Part shown: positions 46,386 through 55,521 of the stretch, in pieces
How positions within the stretch are numbered: the first letter of the stretch is position 1
Layout: each line of letters starts with the position of its first letter
From: an uncultured delta proteobacterium
GTDB taxonomy: Bacteria > Myxococcota_A > Polyangia > Polyangiales > Polyangiaceae
Reading direction: 5' to 3'
DNA: 64,000 nt
Assembly: GCA_903892415.1 (NCBI GenBank)
Contig: CAITIQ010000063.1
Coordinates: 39,712-103,711 of the forward strand
Notes under the pieces: model-generated
The model's input: only the letters and a program-made list of their open reading frames with translations
The model's database searches: none
What the model was told of the DNA's origin: nothing
Made by a program: the position numbers and the translations under genes

Positions 46386-47870
46386 ATGGCATCGGAAACG
46401 CAGGCCCAAGGCGGTTCGGCCGGGCAGTCACTTGAGGGGGCATCCCTCCTCGACGAGATCCTCGCAGAAGCTAAGCAAGCTCCAGGCAATGAAGGCTACG
46501 ACGTCGCGAAGAAGGGCGTCCAAGCCCTCATCGCCGAACTCATCACGCCCAAGCGCGAAGGCGAGCGGGTCGACAAGGCCTTCGTCGACGCACTGATTGC
46601 TGAGATCGATCAGAAACTTTCTCGTCAGCTCGATGAGATCATTCACCACGCACAGTTCCAGAAGCTCGAGTCAGCCTGGCGCGGACTCAAATTCCTGGTG
46701 GATCGCTGTGACTTCCGCGAGAACATCAAAGTTGAGGTCGTCAACTGTTCGAAGGAAGATCTGCTAGCAGACTTCGAGGACGCCCCCGAGGTTCCGAAGA
46801 GCGGTCTCTACAAGCTGGTCTACTCGGCCGAGTATGGTCAGTTCGGTGGTCGTCCCTACGCGGCGATCGTGTCGAACTACGACTTCGGTCCGGGGCCCCA
46901 GGACATCATGCTGCTCCAAAAGTGCGCGAGCGTTGCGGCGATGTCGCATGCGCCGTTCTTTGCAGCGGCTGGCGCTCAGTTCTTCGGGCTCAAAGACTAC
47001 GGTGGTCTGCCGAACCTCAAGGATCTGCGAGCCGTCTTCGAGGGGCCCCAGTACACCAAGTGGCAGTCGTTCCGTGAGACGGAAGACGCCCGCTACATGG
47101 GTCTCCTGCTCCCGCGTTTCTTGCTTCGTCTTCCCTACGGCGCGAACACCGTTCCCGTCAAAGGGTTCAACTACGAAGAAGACGTCATCGGCAAGCACGA
47201 CGCCTACCTCTGGGGTAACGCGACGTACGCGTTCGCCTCGCGTATTGCGGACTCGTTCGCCAAGTTCCGTTGGTGTCCGAACATCATCGGTCCGCAGGCT
47301 GGTGGCTCGGTAGAAAACCTACCGCTTCACCAATACGAGGCAATGGGCGAGATCCAGACCAAGATCCCGACCGAGATCATGATCACGGAGCGTCGCGAGT
47401 ACGAGCTCTCGGAGGAGGGCTTCATCGCGCTCACGTACCGAAAGGACTCGGACAACGCATGCTTCTTCTCAGCCAACTCCGTTCAGAAGCCGAAGTACTT
47501 CGGTCAGAGCGAAGAGGGCCGAGCCGCGGAGCTCAACTACAGGCTCGGAACGCAGCTGCCGTACATGTTCATCATGAACCGCATTGCGCACTACCTGAAG
47601 GTTCTTCAGCGTGAGCAGATCGGTACGTGGAAAGAGCGCGCTGATCTCGAGAACGAGCTCAATGACTGGATCAACCAGTACGTTGCTGATCAGGATGTCG
47701 TGAGCCCGGCCATCCGCAGCCGTCGGCCGCTTCGTCAGGCCCGCATCATCGTGACCGAGGTCCCTGGCAACGCCGGTTGGTACAAGGTCGATATGCAGGT
47801 GCGCCCGCACTTCAAGTACATGGGCGCGTTCTTCACGCTCAGCCTCGTCGGCAAGCTCGACAAGGAGTGA
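46386..47870 (+). CDS. tssC: T6SS sheath large subunit TssC (VipB/ImpC)
   Basis: The 494-residue protein has the TssC core: ALIAEIDQKLSRQLDEIIHHAQFQKLESAWRG, FGGRPYAAIVSNYDFGP, SAANSV-type FFSANSVQKPKYF, and the C-terminal VRPHFKYMGAFFTLSLVGKLDKE. An N-terminal stretch of about 35 residues (SLLDEILAEAKQAPGNEGYD) carries the ClpV-binding region. It is the last gene of the T6SS cluster. A strong terminator follows. Confidence 0.97.
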   Translation: MASETQAQGGSAGQSLEGASLLDEILAEAKQAPGNEGYDVAKKGVQALIAELITPKREGERVDKAFVDALIAEIDQKLSRQLDEIIHHAQFQKLESAWRGLKFLVDRCDFRENIKVEVVNCSKEDLLADFEDAPEVPKSGLYKLVYSAEYGQFGGRPYAAIVSNYDFGPGPQDIMLLQKCASVAAMSHAPFFAAAGAQFFGLKDYGGLPNLKDLRAVFEGPQYTKWQSFRETEDARYMGLLLPRFLLRLPYGANTVPVKGFNYEEDVIGKHDAYLWGNATYAFASRIADSFAKFRWCPNIIGPQAGGSVENLPLHQYEAMGEIQTKIPTEIMITERREYELSEEGFIALTYRKDSDNACFFSANSVQKPKYFGQSEEGRAAELNYRLGTQLPYMFIMNRIAHYLKVLQREQIGTWKERADLENELNDWINQYVADQDVVSPAIRSRRPLRQARIIVTEVPGNAGWYKVDMQVRPHFKYMGAFFTLSLVGKLDKE

Positions 47871-47922
47871 TCGCTGTTTGGCGAGGCCTCGGTCTCGCCA
47901 ACAGTCGCTTCAGATCGTATGG

Positions 47923-47949
47923 GGCCGGGGACAATGTCCTCGGCCTTTT
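47923..47949 (+). terminator. terminator after tssC
   Basis: GGCCG-G-GGAC and GTCC-T-CGGCC pair around AAT, followed by TTTT. It ends the rightward T6SS cluster before the convergent DUF58 gene. A second stem TGGCGAG/CTCGCCA lies at 47879-47900. Confidence 0.8.
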
Positions 47950-47982
47950 GCGTCAATGGCCTTTGTCCGCTGACGCTCCCCT

Positions 47983-49302
47983 TTAGAGCAGTTGACGCGC
48001 CTTGATCTCGAGGTAGCGGTTGATAAGCGCCGGAGTGAGGTCTGTAGGGCTCGTATCGATTACGAGGGCCCCGTGCTTCCTCAGGTCGCGCAACAAGCGG
48101 TCATGAAAGGTGATCAGTTCGGCTGCTGCAGCTCGAATGTAAGGTCGAGCCTGGTCGCTCTCTCCAACCTGCGCGCCGCCGCCTTGTGCGAGCGTTTCTA
48201 GCTCGACGTCGCGCAAAGGAATGAACAGAGGCAGATGTTTGGGCAATAAGCCGCGCAATAGGCGCAGTAGTTCTTTAGCTGCCACCTCATCCATGATTTG
48301 AGTGAACACCACCACCAGGGTGCGCTTCTTCACTCGAGTGCCTACGTGTTCCACCGCAGCGCTGAAGTTGGTCTCGGTGAGCTCAGGATGAAGGTGATAG
48401 GCCGCTTGCACGATGCGAGCGGTCGTCTGGGGGCCACCGAGGCAAGGGGCGTGGCTCTTCACGGTGTCGCTGAAGGCTACTAGTCCGACGTGGTCTCCTC
48501 CGCGTGCGGCCACGTGGGAGAGCATCAGCGTCGCGTTGATCGCGTGGTCGAAGAGGCTCAAGCCGTTGGTTTCGGCGGTCATCAAGCGACCGGCGTCGAG
48601 TAGGAAGAGCACGTTCTGATTGCGCTCCATTTGATACTCGCGCGAGATCAGCTTGCTGTTGCGCGCCGTTGCTTTCCAATCGATCGAGCGAAACTCATCG
48701 CCACGACGGTACTCGCGTAAGCGTTCAAACTCGCTTTCACCGCCGCGCTTTCTGGTCGCGCGTACGCCAGAGACCGCGAAGTCTTTCTTGGCGCTCAACT
48801 CGTAGGCGCGGACCTGTTGGATGTCGGGGTAAACGCGAATGGGCGTTTCAGCGGGGATGACGAGCTCACGGATCCAAAGGCCGAGCGGGGAGCTGTAGCG
48901 AACCGTGTGGTTGCCGAGCGAGTACGCTCCACGGCGAGTTGGCACGATGCGGTACTTTGCTGATGCGCGCCCTCTCCCAGGAATCTCGACTCGGAGCGGC
49001 AATTCTTCCGCCTGCGCTGACTCGAACAGATCGTTGGTCACCCAAACGACGAGCTTCCTCTTTGCGAGCGAGCGAAGCTCGAGCACCACGCCATTCGGCT
49101 TGTTAATCGACATCACTCTCGGCGCGCGGCGTTCCACTGTCACCAGTCGCTTGCGGGCAAGGAAGGCGTCGAGCACAGCGAGGACGAGGATAACGCCGTC
49201 AACCAACAACATCGGGCGTAGCAGCGTCTCGTCGACCAGCGTGGCGATCGAAAGCAACACAGGCCCAAGGGCGATGATGACGAAGGCGCGGGAGGGGATC
49301 AT
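47983..49302 (-). CDS. DUF58 domain protein (vWA-like)
   Basis: The 439-residue protein has two N-terminal transmembrane segments (FVIIALGPVLLSIATLV, LLVDGVILVLAVLDAFLA) and the DUF58 signature GGESEFERLREYRRGDEFRSIDWKATAR. DUF58 proteins work with MoxR ATPases, probably in maturing or assembling envelope proteins. It is 13 bases downstream of moxR and the last gene of a six-gene leftward operon. The stop at 47983-47985 faces the tssC terminator. Confidence 0.92.
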   Translation of the reverse strand: MIPSRAFVIIALGPVLLSIATLVDETLLRPMLLVDGVILVLAVLDAFLARKRLVTVERRAPRVMSINKPNGVVLELRSLAKRKLVVWVTNDLFESAQAEELPLRVEIPGRGRASAKYRIVPTRRGAYSLGNHTVRYSSPLGLWIRELVIPAETPIRVYPDIQQVRAYELSAKKDFAVSGVRATRKRGGESEFERLREYRRGDEFRSIDWKATARNSKLISREYQMERNQNVLFLLDAGRLMTAETNGLSLFDHAINATLMLSHVAARGGDHVGLVAFSDTVKSHAPCLGGPQTTARIVQAAYHLHPELTETNFSAAVEHVGTRVKKRTLVVVFTQIMDEVAAKELLRLLRGLLPKHLPLFIPLRDVELETLAQGGGAQVGESDQARPYIRAAAAELITFHDRLLRDLRKHGALVIDTSPTDLTPALINRYLEIKARQLL

Positions 49303-49315
49303 TGGCGAATGCGCC

Positions 49316-50305
49316 TCAAGCGGCAGTCTGAGGAACCTTCACCTCGCGCAGGATCTCGTCGACGATATCATCGGCTGAGATGCCTTCAATCTCGGCGTCG
49401 GGGTGCAGGATGATGCGGTGTCGCAGCACCGCTGGTGCGAGCGCCTTGACGTCATCAGGGATCACGTAGGTACGGCCCTCCGAGGCGGCATGCGCCCGAG
49501 CCACGGCAAGTAATCCGATGGACCCACGCGGAGAAGCGCCCAGGTAAATCGAGCGGTGCGTTCGGCTCTTCGCGACGATCTCGGTGATGTAGTCGAGGAT
49601 GCCGTCATCCACTCGAATGCTGTACAGGAGGTGCCGCATCGCTTGGATCGCCTCGGCTGAGACGATGCGATTGAGTTGCATCGTCTCCAGTTTTGCGGGC
49701 TGAAACCCCTGCGCAATGTTGCGCAGCATGATCTTCTCCACGCGCTGGTGCGGGTGCTTGACGGTCAGCTTCATCAGGAAGCGATCCAGTTGGGCCTCGG
49801 GCAGCGGGTAGGTGCCCTGCGATTCAATTGGGTTCTGCGTCGCGATTACGAAGAACGGCTCTGGCAATGGCCTGGTGGTGCCGTCGGTGGTGACCGCGAG
49901 ATCCTGCATGGCTTCGAGCAAAGATGACTGGGTCTTGGCGGGCGCACGGTTGATCTCGTCTGCGAGCAGCAGCTGGGTGAACACCGGGCCTTGGTGAAAG
50001 ACGAAGCGATCTTCCTTTTGGTTGAAGATGTTACCGCCGGTGACGTCGCTGGGCATGAGGTCCGGGGTGAATTGAATGCGACGAAAGGCGCAACCAAGCA
50101 CGTGGGACAAGGTTCGCACCAGGAGGGTCTTCCCGAGGCCGGGGACGCCTTCAATCAACACGTGTCCACCCGCAAGAATGGCGATCAGTGTGTGCGCGAC
50201 GACCTCCTCTTGGCCGAGTAGCACACGCTCTGTCTCACGCCTCAGCAGTTGGAATTGATCACGGAATTGCGTGGCGTGATTCGTCGGGTCACCGGAGTAG
50301 CTCAT
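49316..50305 (-). CDS. MoxR-family AAA+ ATPase
   Basis: MoxR proteins are chaperone-like ATPases. The 329-residue protein has Walker A GVPGLGKT at residues 53-60, Walker B LLLADEINRA, sensor 1 VIATQNPIESQGTYPLPEAQ and a C-terminal lid with IYLGASPRGSIGLL. It starts within the stop codon of the upstream DUF4350-like gene (ATGA) and is followed by DUF58. The pairing MoxR-DUF58 is found widely and usually has vWA partners, as here. Confidence 0.95.
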   Translation of the reverse strand: MSYSGDPTNHATQFRDQFQLLRRETERVLLGQEEVVAHTLIAILAGGHVLIEGVPGLGKTLLVRTLSHVLGCAFRRIQFTPDLMPSDVTGGNIFNQKEDRFVFHQGPVFTQLLLADEINRAPAKTQSSLLEAMQDLAVTTDGTTRPLPEPFFVIATQNPIESQGTYPLPEAQLDRFLMKLTVKHPHQRVEKIMLRNIAQGFQPAKLETMQLNRIVSAEAIQAMRHLLYSIRVDDGILDYITEIVAKSRTHRSIYLGASPRGSIGLLAVARAHAASEGRTYVIPDDVKALAPAVLRHRIILHPDAEIEGISADDIVDEILREVKVPQTAA

Positions 50306-52698
50306 CGGGAGCCTCTTCCTCTCTTGGGGTTGCCTTTGGTGGTGGACAGATAGCGTTCAAGTTCTTCCATGACCCAGAACGTCCTCCGGGGGGGAGCGTG
50401 GCCAGCTTGGCCCATCTCTGCTCCACGATAGGAGGAGGGAGGCGCGACCTCGTCGCGGGCACCTGTCGCCTCGACCAGGACATTCATGACTTCACCGATT
50501 GGACGACCGGTGCTCGCGGCGATGGACTCGGCCAAAGGCGTTAGTCCTTTGCGACCACCTTTCAGAAAACGCTCGCGGAGTCTGTCGAGCGCCCACACCG
50601 AGTAGATTGAAGTCGCATGGCGACTCGCGTTGGCCCGCGCATAAATCAGGCCTAGGGCTCGCGAGTGATCCGCGTAAGCGCGACGTGAAGCTTCTTTGGG
50701 TTCACGGGGCTTTCCGAAGCGTGAGCCGCGATAGAGCAGGTACAGCAGCACGAGCGCGAGTAGCTGAAGGATGATCGGTAGCAGGTGGGCTTTGGCCAAT
50801 GAGTCGAGCGGATTGTCCGCACCGCCGGCGCCCTCGCCTGGTGCTGGCTCCTCTCCAGGAAGGATCGTTCCGTCGCCGCCAAGCTTGCCTTGCGGTTCAT
50901 CCCAGATCTCGATCGATGAGCTGGGCTGCGCACGGAAGAAGGCGACCAAGAATGCTGCGTTGTCGCCGAGCGTGAGTGCGATGTTGGCAAACAAGCGATC
51001 GTCGGCGAACGCGTAGATTTTGCCCTTCGGGTAGTGCGCGCCCTTCTCGATGACGGCGGCGTACACTGAGCCGTCGGTGCGCGTGAGGATCGGCTGCACA
51101 GGGCCGGGCGGTGGTGTGTAGTACGGGCGCTTCGGATCGGGGAGTGACTGCGGAATGCTGAGCGAACCGAGATAGGGCAAGCTCAACCGCAGCGAGGTGT
51201 CGAGGTACAGTGGGCTGAGGTCGGCAGGCCGGATCGGCGCGTTGCTCGTGGCCGGAGAAAAGCCAACTCGGTCCGACTGCAGCTCGCTGCGGTAGCCCGC
51301 CAGCACGAGTGCGCCTCCTTGTTCCACCCACGCGTAAAGCCGCGTCCAGGTCGCGTCGTCGATCGGCGTGCCGGGAAGAATGACGATGACACCTTCCTCG
51401 AGGAGCTTTTCATCTCGAGCAGGTGGGCGCCTCACGCTGACGGTCTTGTCGTTCTTCTCGAGCAGCCGCACCAACGCTGAGAGCCCTGAAGGCGCAGAGC
51501 CGCCGATGTGAGGTTGGCCAACGGCAAGGGTCGCCCGTTCCGACGGGGCGTCTGCCGGAAGCGCATCACACGAAGAAAGGTAGGCGGACGAAAAGAGCAC
51601 CGCGAGCACAGCGCTGGCGCGACCGACGAGTGGAAGCACTCGCCGATAGACCGAGTCAAATGCTGAAGGCGAAGCCTCGCTATCTCCGAACTGCACGCTC
51701 TCGACGTCGTTGGCGATCTCTCGGAGGAGGGTCTTGAGATCGGAGCGGTCGCGAATGGACCGTACGTAGTCCCCGTTGGTGCGCGAGGGATGCAGATCGA
51801 TGATGCCATCCCCTTCGAGCCGACGCAGGAGGGCCGCGTAAGCTGCTTCGATTGCAGGCTCGTACTTTCCTTCGGCGGCGAGTGCGCGCGCTCTTGCCAG
51901 TAGCCTGTCTACGTCTGTTTCGATCGGGCCGCGCGGTACGATTGGGGCCTCTTCCGTTGGCTCTTTGGGCGCTCCCTCAGGCTCGTCGGATTCTTCTTCG
52001 CGCCCTTTGATCAGGTTCTTCGCGATGTAATAAATGATGAGCCCAAGGACGATCGCTACGATGGCGTAAAACAGAATGCGGAACAAAACCGCGACCCAGC
52101 CCGGCACCTCAACCACCTCCGGCTCGGGGGGCGACTCCGGCGTTTTTTCGGGCTCAGAGTCCTTGTCCTTCGCGTCCTTTGAGTCTTTGTCCTTGGGGTC
52201 TTTGTTCTCGCTCTTGTTCCCGCTGCTGCCGCTGCCGCTGCGACCACTCTTCCCGTCCTTGCCGGCCCCCGGTTCGCCCGACTTCCCATCACCCTCGCTG
52301 CTTCCACTGCTGCGCGAGCCTCGATCCTGCGAGTAGTCCGCGTAGTCCTTCGGTTCTTGGGAGGACTTGGGACCGTAGTCTTTGCCTTCCCGCGCGAAGC
52401 GTAGGCGGCCGCGCGGCAGGTTCTTCAGCGCGCCAGGATCGAGCTTGTTTTTGCAGACCTTGGGCAGCGCAGGACAGACGTCGCTGGTCTCTCCGACTAG
52501 CTCACAATACTCCTGGTCCAACGGGAAAAGCCCGTCAGACTCGTCGTGGCAAAAGGAGTAGCCCTCATCCTCGAAGACTTTGCTCAGGTCCCGTTTGACG
52601 TCCGGCGGCGTAGCTGACCCGACGGCAAAGGCTGAGGTCGGTAGCGTGAGCAACACCGCAACGAAAAGCCGGTTCAACCAGCGTTGGGCGCGACTCAT
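50302..52698 (-). CDS. DUF4129/DUF4350-like membrane protein
   Basis: The 798-residue protein has a signal peptide (VLLTLPTSAFA), a Cys-containing N-terminal domain, and a very charged Gly/Ser/Lys/Asp linker (residues 130-200). A transmembrane helix follows (WVAVLFRILFYAIVAIVLGLIIYYI), then a helical DUF4129-type segment (ARARALAAEGKYEPAIEAAYAALLRRLEGDG). The second half resembles DUF4350: VIVILPGTPIDDATWTRLYAWVEQGGALVLAG, KGKIYAFADDRLFANIAL and a second helix (LLPIILQLLALVLLYLLY). Two modules often encoded separately appear joined. It starts within the upstream stop codon (ATGA). Confidence 0.8.
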   Translation of the reverse strand: MSRAQRWLNRLFVAVLLTLPTSAFAVGSATPPDVKRDLSKVFEDEGYSFCHDESDGLFPLDQEYCELVGETSDVCPALPKVCKNKLDPGALKNLPRGRLRFAREGKDYGPKSSQEPKDYADYSQDRGSRSSGSSEGDGKSGEPGAGKDGKSGRSGSGSSGNKSENKDPKDKDSKDAKDKDSEPEKTPESPPEPEVVEVPGWVAVLFRILFYAIVAIVLGLIIYYIAKNLIKGREEESDEPEGAPKEPTEEAPIVPRGPIETDVDRLLARARALAAEGKYEPAIEAAYAALLRRLEGDGIIDLHPSRTNGDYVRSIRDRSDLKTLLREIANDVESVQFGDSEASPSAFDSVYRRVLPLVGRASAVLAVLFSSAYLSSCDALPADAPSERATLAVGQPHIGGSAPSGLSALVRLLEKNDKTVSVRRPPARDEKLLEEGVIVILPGTPIDDATWTRLYAWVEQGGALVLAGYRSELQSDRVGFSPATSNAPIRPADLSPLYLDTSLRLSLPYLGSLSIPQSLPDPKRPYYTPPPGPVQPILTRTDGSVYAAVIEKGAHYPKGKIYAFADDRLFANIALTLGDNAAFLVAFFRAQPSSSIEIWDEPQGKLGGDGTILPGEEPAPGEGAGGADNPLDSLAKAHLLPIILQLLALVLLYLLYRGSRFGKPREPKEASRRAYADHSRALGLIYARANASRHATSIYSVWALDRLRERFLKGGRKGLTPLAESIAASTGRPIGEVMNVLVEATGARDEVAPPSSYRGAEMGQAGHAPPRRTFWVMEELERYLSTTKGNPKRGRGSR

Positions 52699-53486
52699 GT
52701 GAACGCTTCCTCGCTGTGCGCCTTGGCCTGAATTGCCATCAGCTTCACTTGGATGTCCCAACCGTCCGCACGCGTTCGCGTATCGACGTAGAAGAGAAAG
52801 CGCACGGTTGCCGTGAAGGGGACCGAAAGCAAAAGACCGAGCAGCGCGAAGGGAGTGAAGCCATTGTCATAGAAACTTCCAAACGGCTTTCCCAACTGAA
52901 GCAAGTCCGTGGTCAACGACTGCCCCAACGCTTCGAGCCCGAGTACGAAGCCAACGCGAGCTGCGAAGATCGAAGCGGCAGCACCAAACCCGCTGTTCGA
53001 TTGCTGAACCAGGTTGCGACTTCTCCCCCAGGAGGCTGACCCCGAGGCGCCCTCGAGCAACACGGCCTCGTTAACGAGCGTTCCCGACGGCCAAGAAACG
53101 AAGGGGCCGATCAAAAAGATCCCAGACAGGCAGAACATGAAGGTCTTGACCAGGATGGCCAGCGAGAAGGCCCAAAGTCGGCTCAAGACCAGCTTCAGAG
53201 CGCCTCCGAGTGAGAGCTTCTCGCCAAACAGATGGCGCGAGAGCGACAGCGTAAAGCCAGCCTCCAACCAGTTGGCGAGCGGGATGGCGAGCAGCCAGAG
53301 CCACACAGCGTCTACCTCGAGCAGGTAGCGCCCAGCCAAGCCTAGCGCAAAACTTGGGAGCAGCACTGCCGCCCCGAGTCGCGCGTTGCTGCCCGCAGAC
53401 TCCGAGAAGGTGAAGCGGCAGGCGAGATCCAAAAGTTCCCCTACGGTGCGCGGCCTCAAAACGAGTGTGCACGCGTCGAGCTTCAT
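52695..53486 (-). CDS. multi-pass membrane protein of the MoxR operon
   Basis: The 263-residue protein has about five hydrophobic segments (AAVLLPSFALGLAGRYLL; VWLWLLAIPLANWLEAGFTLSL; AFSLAILVKTFMFCLSGIFLIG; FALLGLLLSVPFTATVRFLFYV). The loop VNEAVLLEGASGSASWGRSRNLV looks like YciC or GPDPase-membrane domain families; I cannot go further. It starts 4 bases into the SpoIIM-like gene (ATGA) and its stop overlaps the start of the next gene, so it must be co-translated. Start at ATG 53486 is fixed by this overlap. Confidence 0.78.
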   Translation of the reverse strand: MKLDACTLVLRPRTVGELLDLACRFTFSESAGSNARLGAAVLLPSFALGLAGRYLLEVDAVWLWLLAIPLANWLEAGFTLSLSRHLFGEKLSLGGALKLVLSRLWAFSLAILVKTFMFCLSGIFLIGPFVSWPSGTLVNEAVLLEGASGSASWGRSRNLVQQSNSGFGAAASIFAARVGFVLGLEALGQSLTTDLLQLGKPFGSFYDNGFTPFALLGLLLSVPFTATVRFLFYVDTRTRADGWDIQVKLMAIQAKAHSEEAFT

Positions 53487-54484
53487 TGACCGCCCCACAT
53501 GCGTGTACCGGGGCCGGCCATCGACGAAGTTGCACCGCGACCACCGAGGCTAAGGAACAGCACGACGATGACCATATTGATCGCGCCAAACGTCCACTTC
53601 ACCTCGTTTGGTAGGGCGCTGGGCGACCAGAACCCTTCGATCACGGCGGCGATGGTGAGCATCGCAGCGGCGCCGACGACCTGCGCGACGATCGAGCGCA
53701 AGTGCCGCTTCATCGAGGCGAAGCGGGTCAGTCCCTCCGTCGCGATGAGGGAGTAGCCCATTTGCAGGCCCGCACCGCCGGCGATGAAGATGGCCGTGAT
53801 CTCCCAAGGGCCGTGGCCGCACATGAACGTCCAGATGTTGGTCCCGCCACCGGTGGTCATCACGTACCCGGTGACGGTTCCGATCATCAGGCCGTTGTAG
53901 ATGAGGAAGAAGATGGTCCCGACTCCAAACAAGATGCCCGTTGCAAAGCAGCGGAAGGCGATGCCGACGTTGTTGTAGACATAGAACCCAGCCATCTGTG
54001 CGTCCTGGCCACCGTCACGACCAGCCGAGAATCCGTGGCTGTACGCGTCGGCCATTTGGTCGAGCATGGCTCGCGGTAGCACTTCGCCCGCGAACGAACT
54101 GGAGGTGAGAGCGCCGAATAGTCCGATGGCCCAAGGGACGAGGAAGAGCGCGCAACTAATGACGAACAGCCGCCAGTTGCGACGAAGTTCGATCGGGAAA
54201 TCGACGAATAGCAGCTTGGCTGCCGAGAAGACCCGCATCGGCTTGGCGCCGTAGAGGACGTTGTGGGTACGCCCTGCAAGGCCATGCAGGTAGTCGAGCA
54301 GGTCGGGCGTGTAGCGTGAGCTCTCGGCCCGCGTCAGGTCGTTGCACAGGGACCGATAGAGCGAGGCCGTCCTCGAAATTGTCGGACCGTCCTTGTGGTG
54401 GAGCGCTCCACCACTGCCAATGGTGTGGTCGAGCTCATTCCACTCTTGGCTTCTCCGGCGGATGAATTCGTCCTGCGGAATCAC
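53483..54484 (-). CDS. SpoIIM-like (stage II sporulation M / DUF95) membrane protein
   Basis: The 333-residue protein has an N-terminal soluble part, then about five membrane segments. VYNNVGIAFRCFATGILFGVGTIFFLIYNGLMIG and GPWEITAIFIAGGAGLQMGY hold the SpoIIM/DUF95 signature. The GTG at 54484 is chosen: GCGAGG lies 6 bases upstream and the codon overlaps the RDD stop as GTGA, matching the other overlaps in the operon. The TTG at 54505 is an alternative. RDD plus SpoIIM plus MoxR plus DUF58 is a known gene combination. Confidence 0.88.
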   Translation of the reverse strand: MIPQDEFIRRRSQEWNELDHTIGSGGALHHKDGPTISRTASLYRSLCNDLTRAESSRYTPDLLDYLHGLAGRTHNVLYGAKPMRVFSAAKLLFVDFPIELRRNWRLFVISCALFLVPWAIGLFGALTSSSFAGEVLPRAMLDQMADAYSHGFSAGRDGGQDAQMAGFYVYNNVGIAFRCFATGILFGVGTIFFLIYNGLMIGTVTGYVMTTGGGTNIWTFMCGHGPWEITAIFIAGGAGLQMGYSLIATEGLTRFASMKRHLRSIVAQVVGAAAMLTIAAVIEGFWSPSALPNEVKWTFGAINMVIVVLFLSLGGRGATSSMAGPGTRMWGGQ

Positions 54485-55452
54485 GAGGAACCTCGCGGAG
54501 GCCAAGCGCCATGCTGCGGTCTATGCCCGGTTGGGGCTGGTGGGGCCCAACCCCCGGTGCCGTACTGCTGTCCCCCAGCCCCGTGGGGCGGTTGCCAACC
54601 GCCACCGTTGAAGCCTGGCGGTGCCCAACCCGCTGAACCAAACGGCACGTTGGCTTGGTGGTGAAGGGGCGCGTTGACCTCCGCCGTCATGCCACGGGAG
54701 CGTGCGTAGAGCACCTTCAGAAAGCGCACCGGATCATGAACTCTCACGTGTAGCCGCTTGGCGAAAATCCCCGCGACGAGCGACGCCAGCTCGTAGATTC
54801 GAGCTGGCGAGAGCCGATACTCACGACGAAGTAGCAGCTCGATCGCCTCGAGTTCTTCACCATCAATCGGTAGCCGTTGCGGAAGGTTGGCCAGTTCCTG
54901 TGGCGAAGGGAGCGGGTGGATGTTGAGCGGCGCATCCACCGACGTGCGCTTCTCGACGATCACCATGGTACCCGCGGCCAAGTCCCCGAGCCTGCGGAAG
55001 CGCTCATCCTTACCCATCACCAAGACGCCGATGCCGTACGTGGGAAGGCTGCCAGCGGCAGGAAGGAGATCCGCGGCACGCAAGAGATTGCGAATCAGAC
55101 TTTGACCGAAAGTGAGAGGCTGACCGCCGTCCCCGATCACGCGCAAACTTAGCGCACGTTTCCCCGGGGTTCTGCCGCTCCAAACGACCTCGAACAGGAT
55201 GTAGTAGAACCACTCGAGCAAGAAGGCCACCAGCAGCAAGACGCCGAGCGATGCTTGGCCGAGGCTGTCTCCAACGGCTACGCCTCCGAGCACGAGAGCG
55301 AAGCCCAGCGCTGCGAGCAGCGCACCTCGAATCATCAGGTCGATCAGGTACGCAAAGAAGCGACGCGCCGGTCCAGCAACATGGTGCTGGAAGCGGATGT
55401 GCTCCGGGGTCTCGATCTCCGTCGTTGTGTCGACAGGCTTGACTGGCCCCAT
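54481..55452 (-). CDS. RDD-family membrane protein
   Basis: The 323-residue protein starts its RDD domain at RRFFAYLIDLMIRGALLAALGFAL, with R and D residues, and has SGRTPGKRALSLRVIGDGG and RLGDLAAGTMVIVEK, both family marks. The C-terminal tail is Pro/Gly/Gln-rich (AGWAPPGFNGGGWQPPHG) and cytoplasmic-looking. It is the first gene of the leftward RDD / SpoIIM / membrane protein / DUF4129-4350 / MoxR / DUF58 operon. About 70 bases separate it from the previous gene, so the promoter must be compact. Confidence 0.9.
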   Translation of the reverse strand: MGPVKPVDTTTEIETPEHIRFQHHVAGPARRFFAYLIDLMIRGALLAALGFALVLGGVAVGDSLGQASLGVLLLVAFLLEWFYYILFEVVWSGRTPGKRALSLRVIGDGGQPLTFGQSLIRNLLRAADLLPAAGSLPTYGIGVLVMGKDERFRRLGDLAAGTMVIVEKRTSVDAPLNIHPLPSPQELANLPQRLPIDGEELEAIELLLRREYRLSPARIYELASLVAGIFAKRLHVRVHDPVRFLKVLYARSRGMTAEVNAPLHHQANVPFGSAGWAPPGFNGGGWQPPHGAGGQQYGTGGWAPPAPTGHRPQHGAWPPRGSS

Positions 55453-55521
55453 GAATTTGCCCCCTTTTGACCTAACCGCAGAATTGCTCGGCGGCTACAA
55501 GATGTTGAAGTAAAAGCCCGT

